Positions 1 to 11,851 of a stretch of 64,000 nucleotides of DNA are shown piece after piece. Where the stretch lies: assembly GCF_963675165.1 (NCBI RefSeq), contig NC_087377.1:15992198-16056197 (forward strand). Reading direction: 5' to 3'. The number at the start of each line of letters is the position of its first letter. Within the stretch, counting starts at the first letter, position 1. A program made the position numbers and the translations under genes. Below the pieces are notes generated by a model, which was given only the letters and a program-made list of their open reading frames with translations, ran no database searches and was not told where the DNA came from. This DNA comes from Halichondria panicea. Its lineage: Eukaryota; Porifera; Demospongiae; Suberitida; Halichondriidae.

Positions 1-3
1 CAT
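1..3 (-). CDS. Start codon of a further Death-kinase-kelch copy (cut by window edge)
   Basis: The first three bases are CAT, and the sequence after them matches the bases just upstream of the ATG of the Death-domain exon in copies A, D and F (7793, 37239, 57173). A seventh minus-strand copy therefore probably begins here and runs leftward out of the window. Nothing of its product can be seen. Confidence 0.6.
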
Positions 4-330
4 CTTCTCTGTAGAGAGTGGAATAAGATAATGAATGTATAATATAAATTATATATTATGTCAGAATTAGCGTGTGCAAATTATATCATGCCATCTAAAT
101 CATGTACATGCAGTAAACAGTGCTGTCTGCACTCACTGATAATAATCCAGAGGCTCTGTACAGTACAGTATCTTCACAGCATGATACAGAAAAACAGCAA
201 CTAACAATTAAGATACGCCCTCTTTCTCTGCAGAATAAACAATAATCTGTCACGTGCAATAACACATACATTGCTAAACCACGTGGTGCTTCCAGAGAAA
301 CAGAAGAGAAGAAATTGTGCAGTCAGTTTT
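4..330. promoter_or_regulatory. Divergent spacer of unit 1 with two E-boxes
   Basis: Head-to-head spacer between the leftward kinase gene and the rightward plus-strand gene. The palindrome CACGTG occurs at 251-256 and 280-285. It is the canonical site of USF/MYC-type bHLH-zipper factors, and the plus-strand array encodes such a factor. The spacer is recognisably the same block as at 7794, 17268, 26982 and 57174. Its promoter role is inferred from its position. Confidence 0.5.
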
Positions 331-1661
331 GAAGCTCTGAGCAAGTGGTCAAACTATTTGTCTGTATTGGTGGAGGCTGAAGACATGAGTCCATGGACAG
401 GACTACTGAGGAACCTTCATCAAGAACAAGGTACATGTTAATATTAATGTGTAGTTAACTTTGGCCTTGTGCATGATACCGTACCCAGGTAACACACACA
501 CAGTTCCAAGTAACATATAAAGCTAGCACTTAAAAACAAGGTCTCCTAGGACGTTTCGTTTTCGTTTGCTTTCGTATTACATGGTTAGAATTTGCATGAT
601 GGTAACTACCTCCCAAATAACGAACACACACACACACACTTGTTGTTCCCGCCCACTCACACAGGAGGTCCACACGCTAACTAGCGATGATGGTTTGCCC
701 TCTGACATGACCTCTGAGGATGGCTCCACCCTCAACGCTATAGGCCACGCCCTCATCCAGATGCAGCAAGGTGGACAGACCACCCCCTCATCTCAGTTCC
801 TCATCACTAGGAGCACCTCATCTGGTTCAGAGTCTGGCCAAAATGGTGAGTAATGGAGGCCAAATTTATCAGTGTGACGATACATTTTTTGGGGCAAATC
901 CAAAAGTTATAGGCCTCGATAAGTTATCCAAGTGCTTGTACTTACTAATTACATGTAGAACCATGAGTATTATTGCTAATGTTTGATATAAAATAATTAT
1001 AAAATAAGGTTTCTTGGAAGTGGTGTTGAAAAATAGTCAGTTTTTACTATGTTGTTGTGTGTGTTCAGGTCCTCTGTATGCAATGGGTCGACCTATAGCA
1101 CCCAAGATGAGCGGGATATCAACTATGGATTATCACACGGCCGACCCCATCGTTCAAATGCAGTTGTGAGTACACAGTTCATGTGATTGCCTACCTCTGC
1201 ATAACATGTATGACAGTATGTTAGGGAAAGCATCATTCTTGCTACATACAGTATTACTAGAATATTTTGCTGTTGGTGAAAAACCTTTGCGAATCAGCCA
1301 AATCGGCAACCCTTTGCGATCTAACTATTGCGTTCTGGCAAGGATCGTGTGTATTTACCCAAAATTAGGTTTTGCAATTTTATTGTTTAAAAATTCGCAT
1401 ACTTATGCTCGTAAACATTCTAGTAATACGGTAACTGTGAGGAGTGTTGTTATTATGGTGGTTGGTTTGCAGGTCTGGGGATATGGCGGCCAACAGGGAA
1501 GCTCAGAGGAAGGCTACACACAACGAAGGTGCTGCAAATTCAATACTGAAAGTTAGAGTGTACAACAGATGTACATGTACGTACGTGGTCATAATCAAAT
1601 AGAAGCATTTCCCACAAAGTACAGTTACGAAGCTTTAACATCAAATCTGCCACTTCTAAAA

Positions 1662-2480
1662 CTAGTGTTCAAGCTGGCGCTGTGCTAATGCCTCTCGCCA
1701 TGTTTTTGCTTTCGCTCAAAAGTATTAGAGTGTTATCTATAATGAATTTTATATTAAAGATAGCTTATCTATATAAAGTCACTGAGAAAAAAAGACTTAT
1801 TTACATGCATCTATTGTTGTTATTTATTGTATTATGTGGCTTACCAGGACCTCAAGAAAGAAAAAAATTGATTCTTCCAGGATCTGTAGTTCAGTGTATA
1901 TAATATCTAAGAAGAAAAGACCTGTGTACATGCATATTGTTATCTATTATTGTTATATGGTAGTGTTTTGTGGCTAATACCAGGCCCTCAAGACAAAGAT
2001 GACAGCCAGGAGAATCTGGATCTGGATCTTGGATATCACACATGGGGAATGAGCGCGCATGCGCATTACATCCACAGGAATAATTAAAGGGTGTGTCCGA
2101 AGAGATAAATGGCTACTGCTAGCTAGCTGTTTTAACAGATATTTTCTGAGTATTGTAGCTAACAAAAAGCTAGCGCTTTAGTGCAAGGCTAACTCATAAT
2201 GTTGAATAGAAGTTTGTGAGGACAGATGATGCTATGAAAGATTCTGAAGATACTGCAACAGCCTTCAATGTGAGTCAAACTAGCCATAACTAGAGAAAGA
2301 AGCTTTAGTTTGCTAATCCAAGAATCAAAATCCAAGAGAACGTGGCTAGAAGCCTATAGAAGCTGTTAGTTTTCGTCGCATTGCAACCGTTGAGCAGTTA
2401 TAGCTGGAATACACACACAGACAGACAGACACACACAGTCAGCTTTACCGTATCTCTCGTGCGGCTACGCCTCGAGGCAT
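1662..2480 (+). mobile_element. ~820-bp interspersed element, full copy in u1 intron
   Basis: Starts CTAGTGTTCAAG and ends CCTCGAGGCAT. The uninterrupted site is visible in u4 near 31190, and comparison suggests a 2-base AA target duplication. It contains a short CA/GACA microsatellite near 2410-2440 and no credible ORF. The same element lies at 20990, 45784, inverted at 13444, and 5'-truncated at 61581. The class is not clear; the ends do not form an obvious long inverted repeat. Confidence 0.65.
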
Positions 2481-3297
2481 AACTAATAACTTGTTTTGTA
2501 GAGGTTATCTAATGCTGTAAACGCATTCTTAATTATTAATTATGCCTTGGTTTTTATACTGTACAGTGGTGTACGTGTGTGTGTGTGAGGTCAAGGTTCA
2601 TTCATTTTGCCAATTGGCTCAGCTTCATTGTACATGCCCTAAACCCTAAACGTTGTTGTTGTTCTTCCCACGCCCAGTTGAGTGTTGTGTTGAGTGTTGT
2701 TGGCGTCGGGACAGGATCAACGAGCTCATCAAGATACTGGCTCAGATAGTGCCTGCTTGTCAGAAGAAAGACGCAACTATACTGGTTCCATTGTCGGGGT
2801 GAGTGTGTGTGTCTGTTCATGTGTATACTAAAGTACTATTGAAAGCCATCGAAATAACTACTAACTTGGTTTTTTTTAAGCCTAAATTTCTTAATATTAT
2901 TGCTAAGCTTTTTTAAGCATGCATTAGTGTAGAGCCCAGTGTTATGTTAGTAGTAGCATAGAATCCAGCAGAGTTCATCGTATATAACACATGTAGTTAG
3001 TTGTACATAAAATATAATTGCTATTTTTTAACAGCAACTAAGTATGTTTTTTTGTTATCTCCACGTACATGTCTCACCCTCACGTCATGTTTCCCTGACT
3101 GCAGTATGTGTACAGCAAGGGAACGGTACTGGACAAGACAGTGGACTACTTGAAAAAGCTCGTATTTCAATCCTCTCAACAATAGTGTATAGTATATTAT
3201 AATATAATAATAATAGTATATCCTCCATTGCGAGCACGACCACTTCTCCGTCCACTCCTGTACCGAAATCCTCCATGCTGTCACAAGCCAACAACAA

Positions 3298-3324
3298 TGG
3301 CGGCGGTGGTGGTGGTGGTGGTCT
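3298..3324 (+). repeat. GGC/GGT trinucleotide run (poly-Gly)
   Basis: In-frame run of glycine codons in the 3' exon of u1. The equivalent run differs in length in u3 (about 22532-22550) and u5 (about 47437-47464), as expected of slippage. Confidence 0.8.
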
Positions 3325-3898
3325 CTCTGCCGCGGCTGCTGCTAGTCTGCTCAACACTCTGATTCTGGCTCAGAATGTGCTCACAAGCAACTCAAGTGCT
3401 GGTAGCCCCGGGCAAGATTCAATGTCTATGGAAACGGTGGACCAATCCTCTCAACAGTAGTGTACAGTATATTATAATTGTGGACTGTTTATACTGTTCT
3501 AGTTTTAACGTGTGTGTAGTTATGCAGTGCAATGAGTTAACTGTGTACTATTGAATGTACAGTACAAAGAATGGGAACCTAGCATGCTTACTAGTCTGTA
3601 TGTACATGCACTTGTATACAAGGTATGCTTCAATGTATGCAGTTTAGGTGTGTACAGGGAAACGTGTGTCAATTGAGAACACTAGCTCACAATATTTGTA
3701 CATGACATTGTACAGTACGTGTACCAGACCCTTCATCACACTACCAGTTTGAATGTGTCCATGTGTTGTTTATCCTGGCTACAGGACACTGCCGAGGGTA
3801 GCACTTCAGTGCTCTAGTTCTAATTGTAGATTGACTGATCGATTTGTCTTCTGTACTATTGTTTGATTTTTCCGCCCCTCATCTTTTCCGGCCCCCAG

Positions 3899-4428
3899 TT
3901 ATGCGGCCATTTTTCAGCCCGGCCAAGTGTTGAGGAGACAAGAAGAGGCACTGAGAATGGAGGTAGAGGTACAGAGTACATTAGCTGGAAAATGTATTTG
4001 TGTCATACTTTGTAGAGTCCCTTAAAGTCATTCAAGGTCAGCTATAGTGTGTCCTATTTGAGGTGTGCAATGTACAATCATGTACGACCCCCCCCCCCCA
4101 CACACACACACACACACCTTTAGGCGTACTATGCTGCTAAGAAGGCCACTCAGTGTGACTATGACCGTGTGACTCTTTAACCCCTCAGTTCCATTAGGAT
4201 AACTGGGGGCCGGAAAAGATAAGCCTACTATGCTGCTAAGAAAGAGAGGGGCCTCACGTAAACTGGCCACTCAGTGTGACTATGATCATGTGACTCTTTA
4301 ACCCCTCAGTTCCCGAGCCCCACCCCTCACTGTCTGACTCGGAAGAGGAGATAGACTTTGTATTCTAGGAGAAGGCGTTCACCCTACCCTCGGACAAGAC
4401 CCCAACCAAGGACCTGAACTTGTTATGA
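3899..4428 (+). pseudogene. Acidic tail gene, unit 1 (stop in last exon)
   Basis: Exon 3899-3962 reads YAAIFQPGQVLRRQEEALRME, with a pyrimidine-rich acceptor before it and GT after it. A short exon near 4126-4200 encodes AYYAAKK-like sequence. The last exon, 4310-4428, encodes PEPHPSLSDSEEEID then DFVF and a stop (TGG to TAG at the codon that is Trp in other copies). I do not recognise the family. The conserved end SEEEIDFGFWEKAS is strongly acidic. It may be the 3' end of the USF-like gene or a separate small gene. Confidence 0.4.
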
Positions 4429-4628
4429 GACTGTTAAATATTATTTTGTCTGTTTTTGTACTATTTTCTGGCAATGTAATTATGTATGTACCACTTCATG
4501 TCATCATAATAACTATAATTATATGCGATAAAATTCTGTTGCAACTTAATTGTCTCAACATAATAAAAAGAATATCAATATCGTTATAAACTCATCGCAC
4601 AATTAAAGAGAAACAATTAACAAAATAA

Positions 4629-7600
4629 CTAATTAGCACTTATAGAGAAGAAATCAACAGTTTGAGTATTGGTAAGTGCATCTGTCTGTCCTCCGGCTAC
4701 AATGACCTCTCCACTAGGAAGTACTGAGCATGTGCAGTTGAGTCGTGCAGTAGGCAGGTCTCCCACTTTCACCCACCTCCTGGTGTCAGGCTGGTAGAGG
4801 TGGATCAATGAACTTGGGTTGACATTGTCGTCCCATCCACCAACGGCTAATAGTGACCTCCCAATACTGAGAGGAGCTGACCGCACGAGTGGTACTTCCT
4901 GTAAGGTCTGCCAGAGAGTGGGTGTGTCCAGGTTCGAATGGGCCTTTGCAACGAGTTCAGTGAGGTCGACGTGGTACACTGTCTTGGTTGCACTCAGAGT
5001 GTGATTGTACCCTCCCATTAGGTAGAGGGTGTTTCCTATGAGAGTCGATTTCAGTACTGATCGTGGGTTAGGTAGTGACTGAGCAATGTACCATCTTCTT
5101 GATGCCACGTCCAACACCTCCACAGAGGAGAGGGCACGTACTTTATCATCACACCCACCAGCTACAATGATGTGGTTGTTGAAGGAGACAGCTGTTGAGG
5201 AATAACGAGCAATGTTCATTGGTGGGTACGGGTGAGTCCATTCCCCTGATTCAAACACTGCAAGTTGATTGGTGGGTTTTTTGTTTCTTGAATCATGTCC
5301 TCCCACCAGCACTAGTCGATTAGCGAGTGATGTCATAGCGAACCTATAGGCAGTGTACTCTGGTAGTTTGGTCCATTGATCTTGCTCGAGCTTCATCACT
5401 GTACACTTGTCACGATCACCGTATGCAATCCCTCCACCAACATACACTGTGTCACCGATAACAACACTCTGTACCGAGAAGCTCATCTTGATTGGCATGT
5501 ATTTTCCTATTCTCCATTTCAGAGTGAGTGGAGGTCTCAACTCTCTGGGAGGGGGACCCTGAATAATGAATGAGTGTAATTAGGATAGTGTCTACTAACA
5601 AGCGAGTGTTACTTGTAGCAATAATTGCATGCACACTAAATCACTTTCTCTAATTAGCTTAAGAGGCCACGCCCACCAGTCTAATAGAATGTACAGTACG
5701 ATTATAAGAGATCAAAGCTTCTACTATAGCTCTGCAATAATATAATGGTGCATTTTGTGTCACCAGTCTCTGCTGTTGAATGATGGCGTCTCTCCTGACC
5801 AGCTCAGCATCTTTGTGCTCAGTCTGTCCCCCGTGTGCCTGTACAGGGGAACGTTGGTGGAAATCAAACACAGACGTGAATATCATTAATGAAAATTCTA
5901 CAACAGAACGAGACAATCTTCACTAAAGGAAGTACATAATTATAGGCACACTCAAACGGATGTGTAGTTACGGCTTAACACATGAGACAGCATCCATGCA
6001 TGTTAAGGTACAATACTATTGTTGCTGTGGGAATCTCATTATCACACTACATGTACGCACCTTCTTGACTGGTTGAGGGTCCTTTGACTCCCTCTTTGTT
6101 TCCTCCACTGGGTCCGAGCCACTTGTCAGGTCAACATCTGCAGTCAAGTTATTATCTGGTTGAGTGTCCACCCGAGGTTGTATCTGTAGAAACTTCACTA
6201 GATGATCAATTTCTCTGGGTTGAACTTCAAACTGTTCTTGTTGAGGAGTGGTCACTTCTTCTAGTCCACAAACTTGCTCAGCTTGAAGCCGATCGATAGA
6301 TGCTTGTGAATGGGTGTCTTTCTCAGATACTTGATGTAAAAGTTGATTTACTTGAGTGTCCTTGAACTCCCTCTTTGTTGCCTCCACTGTGTCAGAGTCG
6401 CTTGTCAGTGAAGAATCTAAAGTAAAAGTTAAATCTTCAATAAGGAACTTTTTCCAAACAAAATGTCGGAATCGTAGACTCATAAATTATTTGCGATAAA
6501 ATGTACAACACATGTATTTAATTGACTCACAGATGTCCCTGGCAGATGGTCTCCTCCTCATGTCTTCTTGCAAGCAACTGTCGATAAGCTTCCTCAACCT
6601 GTGTGTGTGAGGGATCTGAGCAACATGGAATGATCGATCTTCCACAGATTTGACCGTCTTCAGCTTCTGAACAATCTGTACCATAATCACCCCAAGGGAA
6701 AAAACATCGACGCTATTATCGTAATTCTCCTTATCCAATCGAATAGCCTCGAGAGGTAGATACCCCATACGGTGACCAATGGCTGTGAGGGTGTGGCTAA
6801 GCTTGGAGGGATCGTATAGCCGTGACATACCAAAGTCGGAAATTTTTGCGATAGGCACTGGCTGTGTTAGCTTCAGCAAGACGTTATCGCCACAGAGGTC
6901 ACGGTGGATAATCTTCTTGCTATGAATGTAGGCCAGACCACAAGCCATGTCTTTGGAGAGGCTAATTTCACATTCGCTAGTGAGGGACTCTTCACCAAGG
7001 CTGGAGAAATAGGATCTCAGATTGCAATCCATCAGCTCAACAACGAGGATTGTACCACCTGATTTGGGATGCTTGGCAGTCGACAAATACAGAACAACGT
7101 TTGGGTGCTGGAGTGACTGGAGAAACTCACACTCACGATCAAATGCTTTGCTGGCTTCTTCACTTTTGCCGGTTGGGAAACCTGTCTGTATCTCTACAGC
7201 CTCGTAAATTAGAAGTTTGACTGCACAAATCTTGCCCCTGTAGCTGCCTTTGAAGACTGCTCCAAATGCACCTTTACCTAGTAGTTCGTCTAGGAAAACA
7301 GTTAAATCATCATTGATCTTCTGGTGATTTTCGTCAACTGTAAAAACATTGTGTGTGTGTGTGTGTGTGTGTGTTTATGAGAGGGACCCGGGTGAATATT
7401 ATAGAAGCTAGCTAATAAACTAAGCATCATGTATGAGATATGCATCCCTGTGCTGAACTAGTGCTTACCCTCTGACTTCACATCAGTAGGATTGCTTGCA
7501 TCAGTAGACTGTAGATGATCTTTCTCGATGGTCCTGGCTATGTCACTGTGGCCCACAATGGGACTTGACAAAGCTTTGACAACATCTTCCCAGCTTCTCT

Positions 7601-7793
7601 CACCACCTTTCAGCCATTCTTTTAAACCCTCACGATAGCAGTCATCAGGATCATCTCGCCATTTTGTACCAATGCTGTCAATGGTATCCGAAGATATTTT
7701 AAGAACCAGCAAGAAGTTTCGCCACTTGATTCGAGCATCAAACGTAGCTATGTATAGATCTCCTAGATCTGCTATTGTGAGATAGTCAGACAT
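4629..7793 (-). CDS. Death-kinase-coiled coil-kelch protein, copy A
   Basis: Five exons: 7793-7469 (Death domain), 7337-6531 (kinase), 6416-6057 (linker), 5897-5764 (coiled coil), 5558-4629 (kelch). Phases agree throughout, giving 851 residues. The kinase has a GKGAFGAVFKG glycine loop, AVK lysine, HRDLCGDN catalytic loop, DFGMSRL and LPLEA in place of APE, so it resembles the TKL group. Catalytic Asp and Asn are present, but the Lys usual after HRDL in TKL/Ser-Thr kinases is Cys. The kelch part has six GG-containing blades. The linker exon is 279 bases longer than in other copies and adds Gln/Glu-rich sequence. The usual coiled-coil acceptor is destroyed, but an upstream TGTTGTAG keeps frame. 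Likely a cytoplasmic signalling protein; binding partner unknown. Confidence 0.75.
7345..7372. repeat. GT microsatellite in Death-kinase intron (A)
   Basis: Simple TG repeat in the intron between the Death and kinase exons. The same intron carries longer runs in copies D (36777-36843) and F (56713-56774). Confidence 0.9.
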
Positions 7794-8130
7794 CTTCTCT
7801 GTAGAGTGTGGAATAAGATAAACAATGATATGAAGGTACATGTAATTATGTATAAATATTTGGTGTGTGCAAATTATATCATCAAAACCATGTACCTTAG
7901 ATCTATATGCAGAAAATAAAACAGTTAGTGCTGTCTGCACTTACTGATAATAATCCAGAGCTACAGTATCTTCACAGCTTGATACCAGGCACGATACAGA
8001 AATACAGGACAACAGCTAGCTCAGCTACAACGTTAACGAGACCCGCCCTCTTTCTCTGCAGAATACACAATAGCTGTCACATGCGATAACATTGCTAAAC
8101 CACGTGGCTGGTCTTTCACTTCTAGAGCTA
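7794..8130. promoter_or_regulatory. Divergent spacer of unit 2 with E-box
   Basis: Head-to-head spacer between copy A and the u2 5' exon. One intact CACGTG lies at 8101-8106. The upstream E-box seen in other units is CACATG here (about 8078). Promoter role inferred. Confidence 0.5.
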
Positions 8131-9100
8131 GAGAGAAGAAGAAATTGTGCTGTCAATTTTGAAGCTCTGAGCAAGTGGTCAAACTATTTGTCTGTATTGG
8201 TGGAGGCTGAAGACATGAGTCCATGGACAGGGACTACTGAGGAACCTTCATCAAGAACATTAACAAGGTACAGTTATTCATAAATATTAAATTACAAAGC
8301 GAGAGGTCATTTCTTTTGGAGGTTTAGAAAAATTCCTGGTGTCGCATATTTAGAGGGTGGCATCTAATTGGAGGTTACTCTACTATCCTCGATTATAGGA
8401 TGCTTAAAAATTTTTTGTTTCTAGCGGCCTGGAATCGAGGCTGTGGTTTGACCTCTATTATTTAGGACGCGACATAAAAAATAATTGTCACACGCAGCAG
8501 TCGCTACTTTTAGAGGTCAGAATATTACCTAAGATCGAGGGTGTCGCATATTTGGAGGGTCGCCTTAAATTGAACAAGTACGGTACTTGTGTATAATGTG
8601 TAGTTGGTTATAATGTGGACCCTAACTTTGGTCTTGTGCATGATACCCAGGTATGTACCCACACAGAGTTCACACCAAGTAACATAAAAGCAAACACTTA
8701 AAAACTGTTTTAATACAGAGATACTACACGTAGGAACAGAGCCGACCGACGTGGAGACGGTTACTATCGCTACTGAAGAGGTGGTACCCAGTTCACAGTT
8801 TGAGATAGAGATAAGTCAGAGTGATGATGGGGAGAGTGTGGAGCAGCTACAGGCCAGTGACTTGGACCCTAACTTTGGCCTTGTGCATGATACCCAGGTA
8901 ACACACACACACACACACTTCACACCAAGTAATATATAAAAACTAGCACTTAAAACACTTTTTTAAAGGTATCCTAGGACGTTTCGTTTTCGTATTATTT
9001 TCGCTTTCATATTACATGGTTAGAATTTGCATGATGGTAACTACCTCCCAAATAACGAACACACACACACACACACACACACTTGTTGTTCCCGCCCATA
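8130..9100 (+). pseudogene. USF-like gene, copy u2 (5' exons only)
   Basis: The 5' exon at about 8130-8267 encodes NFEALSKWSNYLSVLVEAED then MSPWTGTTEEPSSRT. The second exon, 8719-8897, encodes EILHVGTEPTDVETV and continues to FGLVHDTQ. Homology to the other units stops near 9095, within the intron before exon 3, where unrelated sequence takes over until about 12880. No basic region, HLH or zipper is present, so this copy cannot make a DNA-binding factor. Confidence 0.6.
8290..8585. repeat. ~300-bp MITE-like repeat in first intron (unit 2)
   Basis: AT-rich block with repeated motifs (GTCGCATATTT, GAGGGTCGC, GACCTCTATT) in opposite orientations, suggesting a small inverted-repeat element. It occupies the same intron at 17722-18020, 29416-29720 and 43925-44205, so it predates the duplications. 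It is absent from u1, where that intron is partly deleted. Confidence 0.5.
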
Positions 9101-9722
9101 CTTGTACTCAGAGATGTGCCCACAGAATAAGGCCTATAGTTTACTAGGATCATTTATGAGATGGAGGATTGAAAAATTAAGATATTCCGGGCACACCACT
9201 GTCAGTGTGTACTGTATACCGTATAACGGGTAGGGTATAAACTTTCGTAGAATGATCGTTGAAAGGTTTTCGCGGATTTAACTTTCACGGAATAGCAGCC
9301 TTTCTGCAGCATGCATGCATGCGATATTAAATTCTAAACCTGTGTAGGGTACGAGCTACATAGTCTTGTACATGGCTTGTAATAATAATTATTATACGTG
9401 TATAATTATGATGATATCCCATTTTGTACTACATCAGGAGTGCATGAACTCCTGGTACTATAATAATTAGTATCGGGTTTAAAATACAGCGACTTTTCAA
9501 TTACGAATTACGAAATTCGCTCAATAGATTGGTCATGCAATTTCCCATTTATAGTTACAACACAATCAAGCTTGTACAGTGTCATTCACAATCCATTAAC
9601 CTCTCATTGGATAGTACTGTCCCTATTCCTGTGTTGTACACTACTGTCTATTTAATTGTAGATTGTGTTATTAATGTTTATGTGATCAATTTCCTGAACC
9701 AATTTTCCCTCCCCCCACAGTC

Positions 9723-9923
9723 TCGTGCATGGACAAAGATGATGTGTACAGTTTTGGAGTGCTTGCTTGTGAAGTGGTGAATGCCAGATTTCCTGAAGCT
9801 GCTGTATTTCTTGGTCTGCTATCGAGTATGGAAGGTGTATGGCGGGAGCTCCACCCACTCATCACCTCAGGACAGACCCTCCATGGACACTGTGTTACAC
9901 CACATCAAACAATTGGACTCTGA
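9723..9923 (+). pseudogene. Protein kinase C-lobe fragment
   Basis: After a polypyrimidine-CAG acceptor, the frame reads MDKDDVYSFGVLACEVVNAR, the DVYSFGV block of helix F in protein kinases, and stops 64 codons on. No N-lobe or catalytic loop is nearby. The sequence differs from the array kinase exons, so it comes from another kinase gene. It is a stranded exon, not a working gene. Confidence 0.6.
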
Positions 9924-10634
9924 GTCTTAGTATTGGTGCATGAGTGTGTTATTATTAATTTGTGTAAAGAATATAATAATTATTATGAAGATTTAATAAT
10001 TATTCGAAGTGGGGGAGGGGCTGCTCAAGATGAGGGGGTGTTGCATATGGGGTCAGAGATCAGAAAGCCATGCGTATGCGCATACGCATGGACTCACTGA
10101 AAACTGTAGATATCATGCAAGATATATGAAGGCAGCCACTGTCCTCACACTCGCGTCTGCTCCCTTCATAAAGCCAGCTCTCTGGGGAAGCTGAACGTAC
10201 CGGTGGTTTTACTTCCCTATGTCCCCTCCAGCACTGGAGTCAAGATCAACTTCACTCTGAGCTCCCCTCAAGGTTGCTTCTCTTGGTCAGTGTACCTACT
10301 GTGTGTGTGTAGGGGAGGGGGGATACTGGTGTAAGCTGTGACCCTGAGTTACAGTCAATAGTTAATTAAGCTTGGTGCAAAGATTTAGGCCTAAAAACAA
10401 TTTTAACGTGGCTTAATATTGCTCGGTGAATTCCAGCGTCCAATAATTATTATATAATTATAGTGCAATAAAAATAATTAATGATTACGTATAATTATTA
10501 TGCCACACACACACACACAGGTTGAGCATTAAACCAGACATAGTGTCAGATATCTAACCATGCAGCTAGCATACTTGTAGTGATACATGTGTGTCTCTCC
10601 CCTGCCCTAACCACACACCCCCTCACACAAGTGC

Positions 10635-11274
10635 AGGTGTTGGCAAGTCCACCCTCCTCCGCTCTATGGCGTGTCGTGAGCTGCGTCTACCAGCTGGTGT
10701 GAGTGTACTACACGTGGAGCAAGAGGTCACCGGGGACAACACATTAGCACTGGATAGTGTACTCGAGTGTGACACTGAGAGAGTGCAGCTGCTCGCTAGA
10801 GAGGGGGAGCTACTTCATGGCCTCAGGGGACAAGAACACAGCAGCAGGCAGGTCTGTATACTAGGGGTGGGGGGAGGTGTTTTAAGTACAGTAAAATTAG
10901 AATTTTATTACCAAATTTGTGTCCAGCTATAATTAGGGTTACCAGTGTGTAGGTGTCCTAGTGTGTAGTGTACTGTGTGTTTGACTGCTAGTCAGCATTC
11001 GTATGATTATGGTTTGTGTGTATATTTTCAGTAGTTATTTTCAGTACTTTATTTACCTTTCATCTGCCCCTCTCTCTGTATGTGTAGCGCTTCTGACGAG
11101 CTGGCTGAGTTATACCTTCCACTACAGGAGATAGACGCTGATGAAGCACCAGCAAGGTAACTGTACCCAGTAGATCAAGTACCATCTTACACACTGTGCT
11201 CACTCACTCACAGAGCTGGCTGTATTCTGGCTGGTCTGGGGTTCACTCCACAGAAGAATGAGATTTTATCTGGC
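10635..11274 (+). pseudogene. ABCF3-like ATPase fragment
   Basis: Three exon-like pieces read as one protein: about 10635-10852 (GVGKSTLLRSMACRELRLP and SVLHVEQEVTGDNTLALDSV), about 11090-11156 (DELAELYLPLQEIDADEAPA) and about 11214-11274 (GCILAGLGFTP then LSG and a stop). The order and motifs match the first ABC domain of ABCF3/GCN20-type soluble ATPases: a Walker A followed by LHVEQEV, and an end at the signature region. Everything after the signature is missing. Splice sites still look reasonable, so this is a captured and truncated gene segment. Confidence 0.7.
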
Positions 11275-11419
11275 TAAGACACTATTTGCAAGGTAAGCAG
11301 TTTTTGAGAGACGGAAGTGCTGACATTAATTCATCTTCTGTTTTCTAGGGGAAGGCGTGGGTGTTTTTTCAGAATCAGGCCTGCTATCTTTTAGCTGCCA
11401 TAACTTGAATTCCGTGGAT

Positions 11420-11630
11420 ACAATTTCAATGATTTTCTGATTTTCTGAAAGCTTAGAAAGAGACCTTTCAAATGGTGTCATCAAAGTTTATATTTGAGAG
11501 ATAAAAGTATTTGCCAATTTGGCCATACCATGGTCCAAGGCGGAAAAATTACAAATTAGGGCACCAACAAAATTTTGGATCGAAACTCATCATTTGAAAG
11601 GTCTCTTTCTAAGCTTTCAGAAAATCATAA
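11420..11630. repeat. Inverted repeat (hairpin) in unit 2
   Basis: The arm at 11440-11478, containing GAAAGCTTAGAAAGAGACC, is the reverse complement of 11588-11625, containing GGTCTCTTTCTAAGCTTTC. The spacer is about 110 bases. This could be a small foldback element. No ORF. Confidence 0.7.
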
Positions 11631-11851
11631 CATGTTTGACATTGGATCAACAGTATTAAAGTTAATGGCTGTTGAAAAATCAGGTTTGTTTTTAGAGCTA
11701 TCTTTTAGAGGCCATAACTTGTGTTAGGAACGTCCTATCAAAGACGCATTCTGTAGCTCTGAGAAAGCACTATTGTATACAATTAAAGTGTCTTAAAACC
11801 GCTAATTGCTTGAAGTGCAAAAGCTCACTAATTTGTGTGTCCTATGCTGTA

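Larger units (their letters stand above)
300..3460 (+). pseudogene. USF-like bHLH-zipper gene, copy u1 (degenerate)
   Basis: Visible exons are about 300-431 (5' exon), 663-845 (transactivation-type region), 1069-1167 (truncated), about 1475-1531 (start of the basic region, MAANREAQRKATHNE), about 2679-2799 (HLH), and about 3104-3460. Most of the second exon is deleted; only its end survives near 460-490. The basic region is broken by extra codons (short repeat of the TTGAGTGTTGT type). The HLH exon has the 2-base insertion shared with u3 and u5, which shifts the frame. The zipper exon ends early in SSQQ and a stop, and a poly-Gly plus Ser/Thr-rich segment follows at 3203-3460. Function is probably lost. 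Confidence 0.55.

Noticed and set aside
577-783. Minus-strand ORF opposite the USF-like third exon
   Set aside because: It recurs in every unit only because the plus-strand exon is conserved; it has no splice sites or recognisable domain of its own.
1206-1556. 116-residue plus-strand ORF
   Set aside because: It spans the intron before the basic-region exon; only its end is exon. The rest is non-conserved and differs by indels between units.
3085-3357. Minus-strand poly-Pro ORF
   Set aside because: It is the reverse of the GGT run; poly-Pro is a by-product.
4819-5004. Plus-strand ORF antisense to the kelch exon
   Set aside because: Similar shadows occur at 14630, 24397 and 34570, in step with the kelch exon, with no independent signal.
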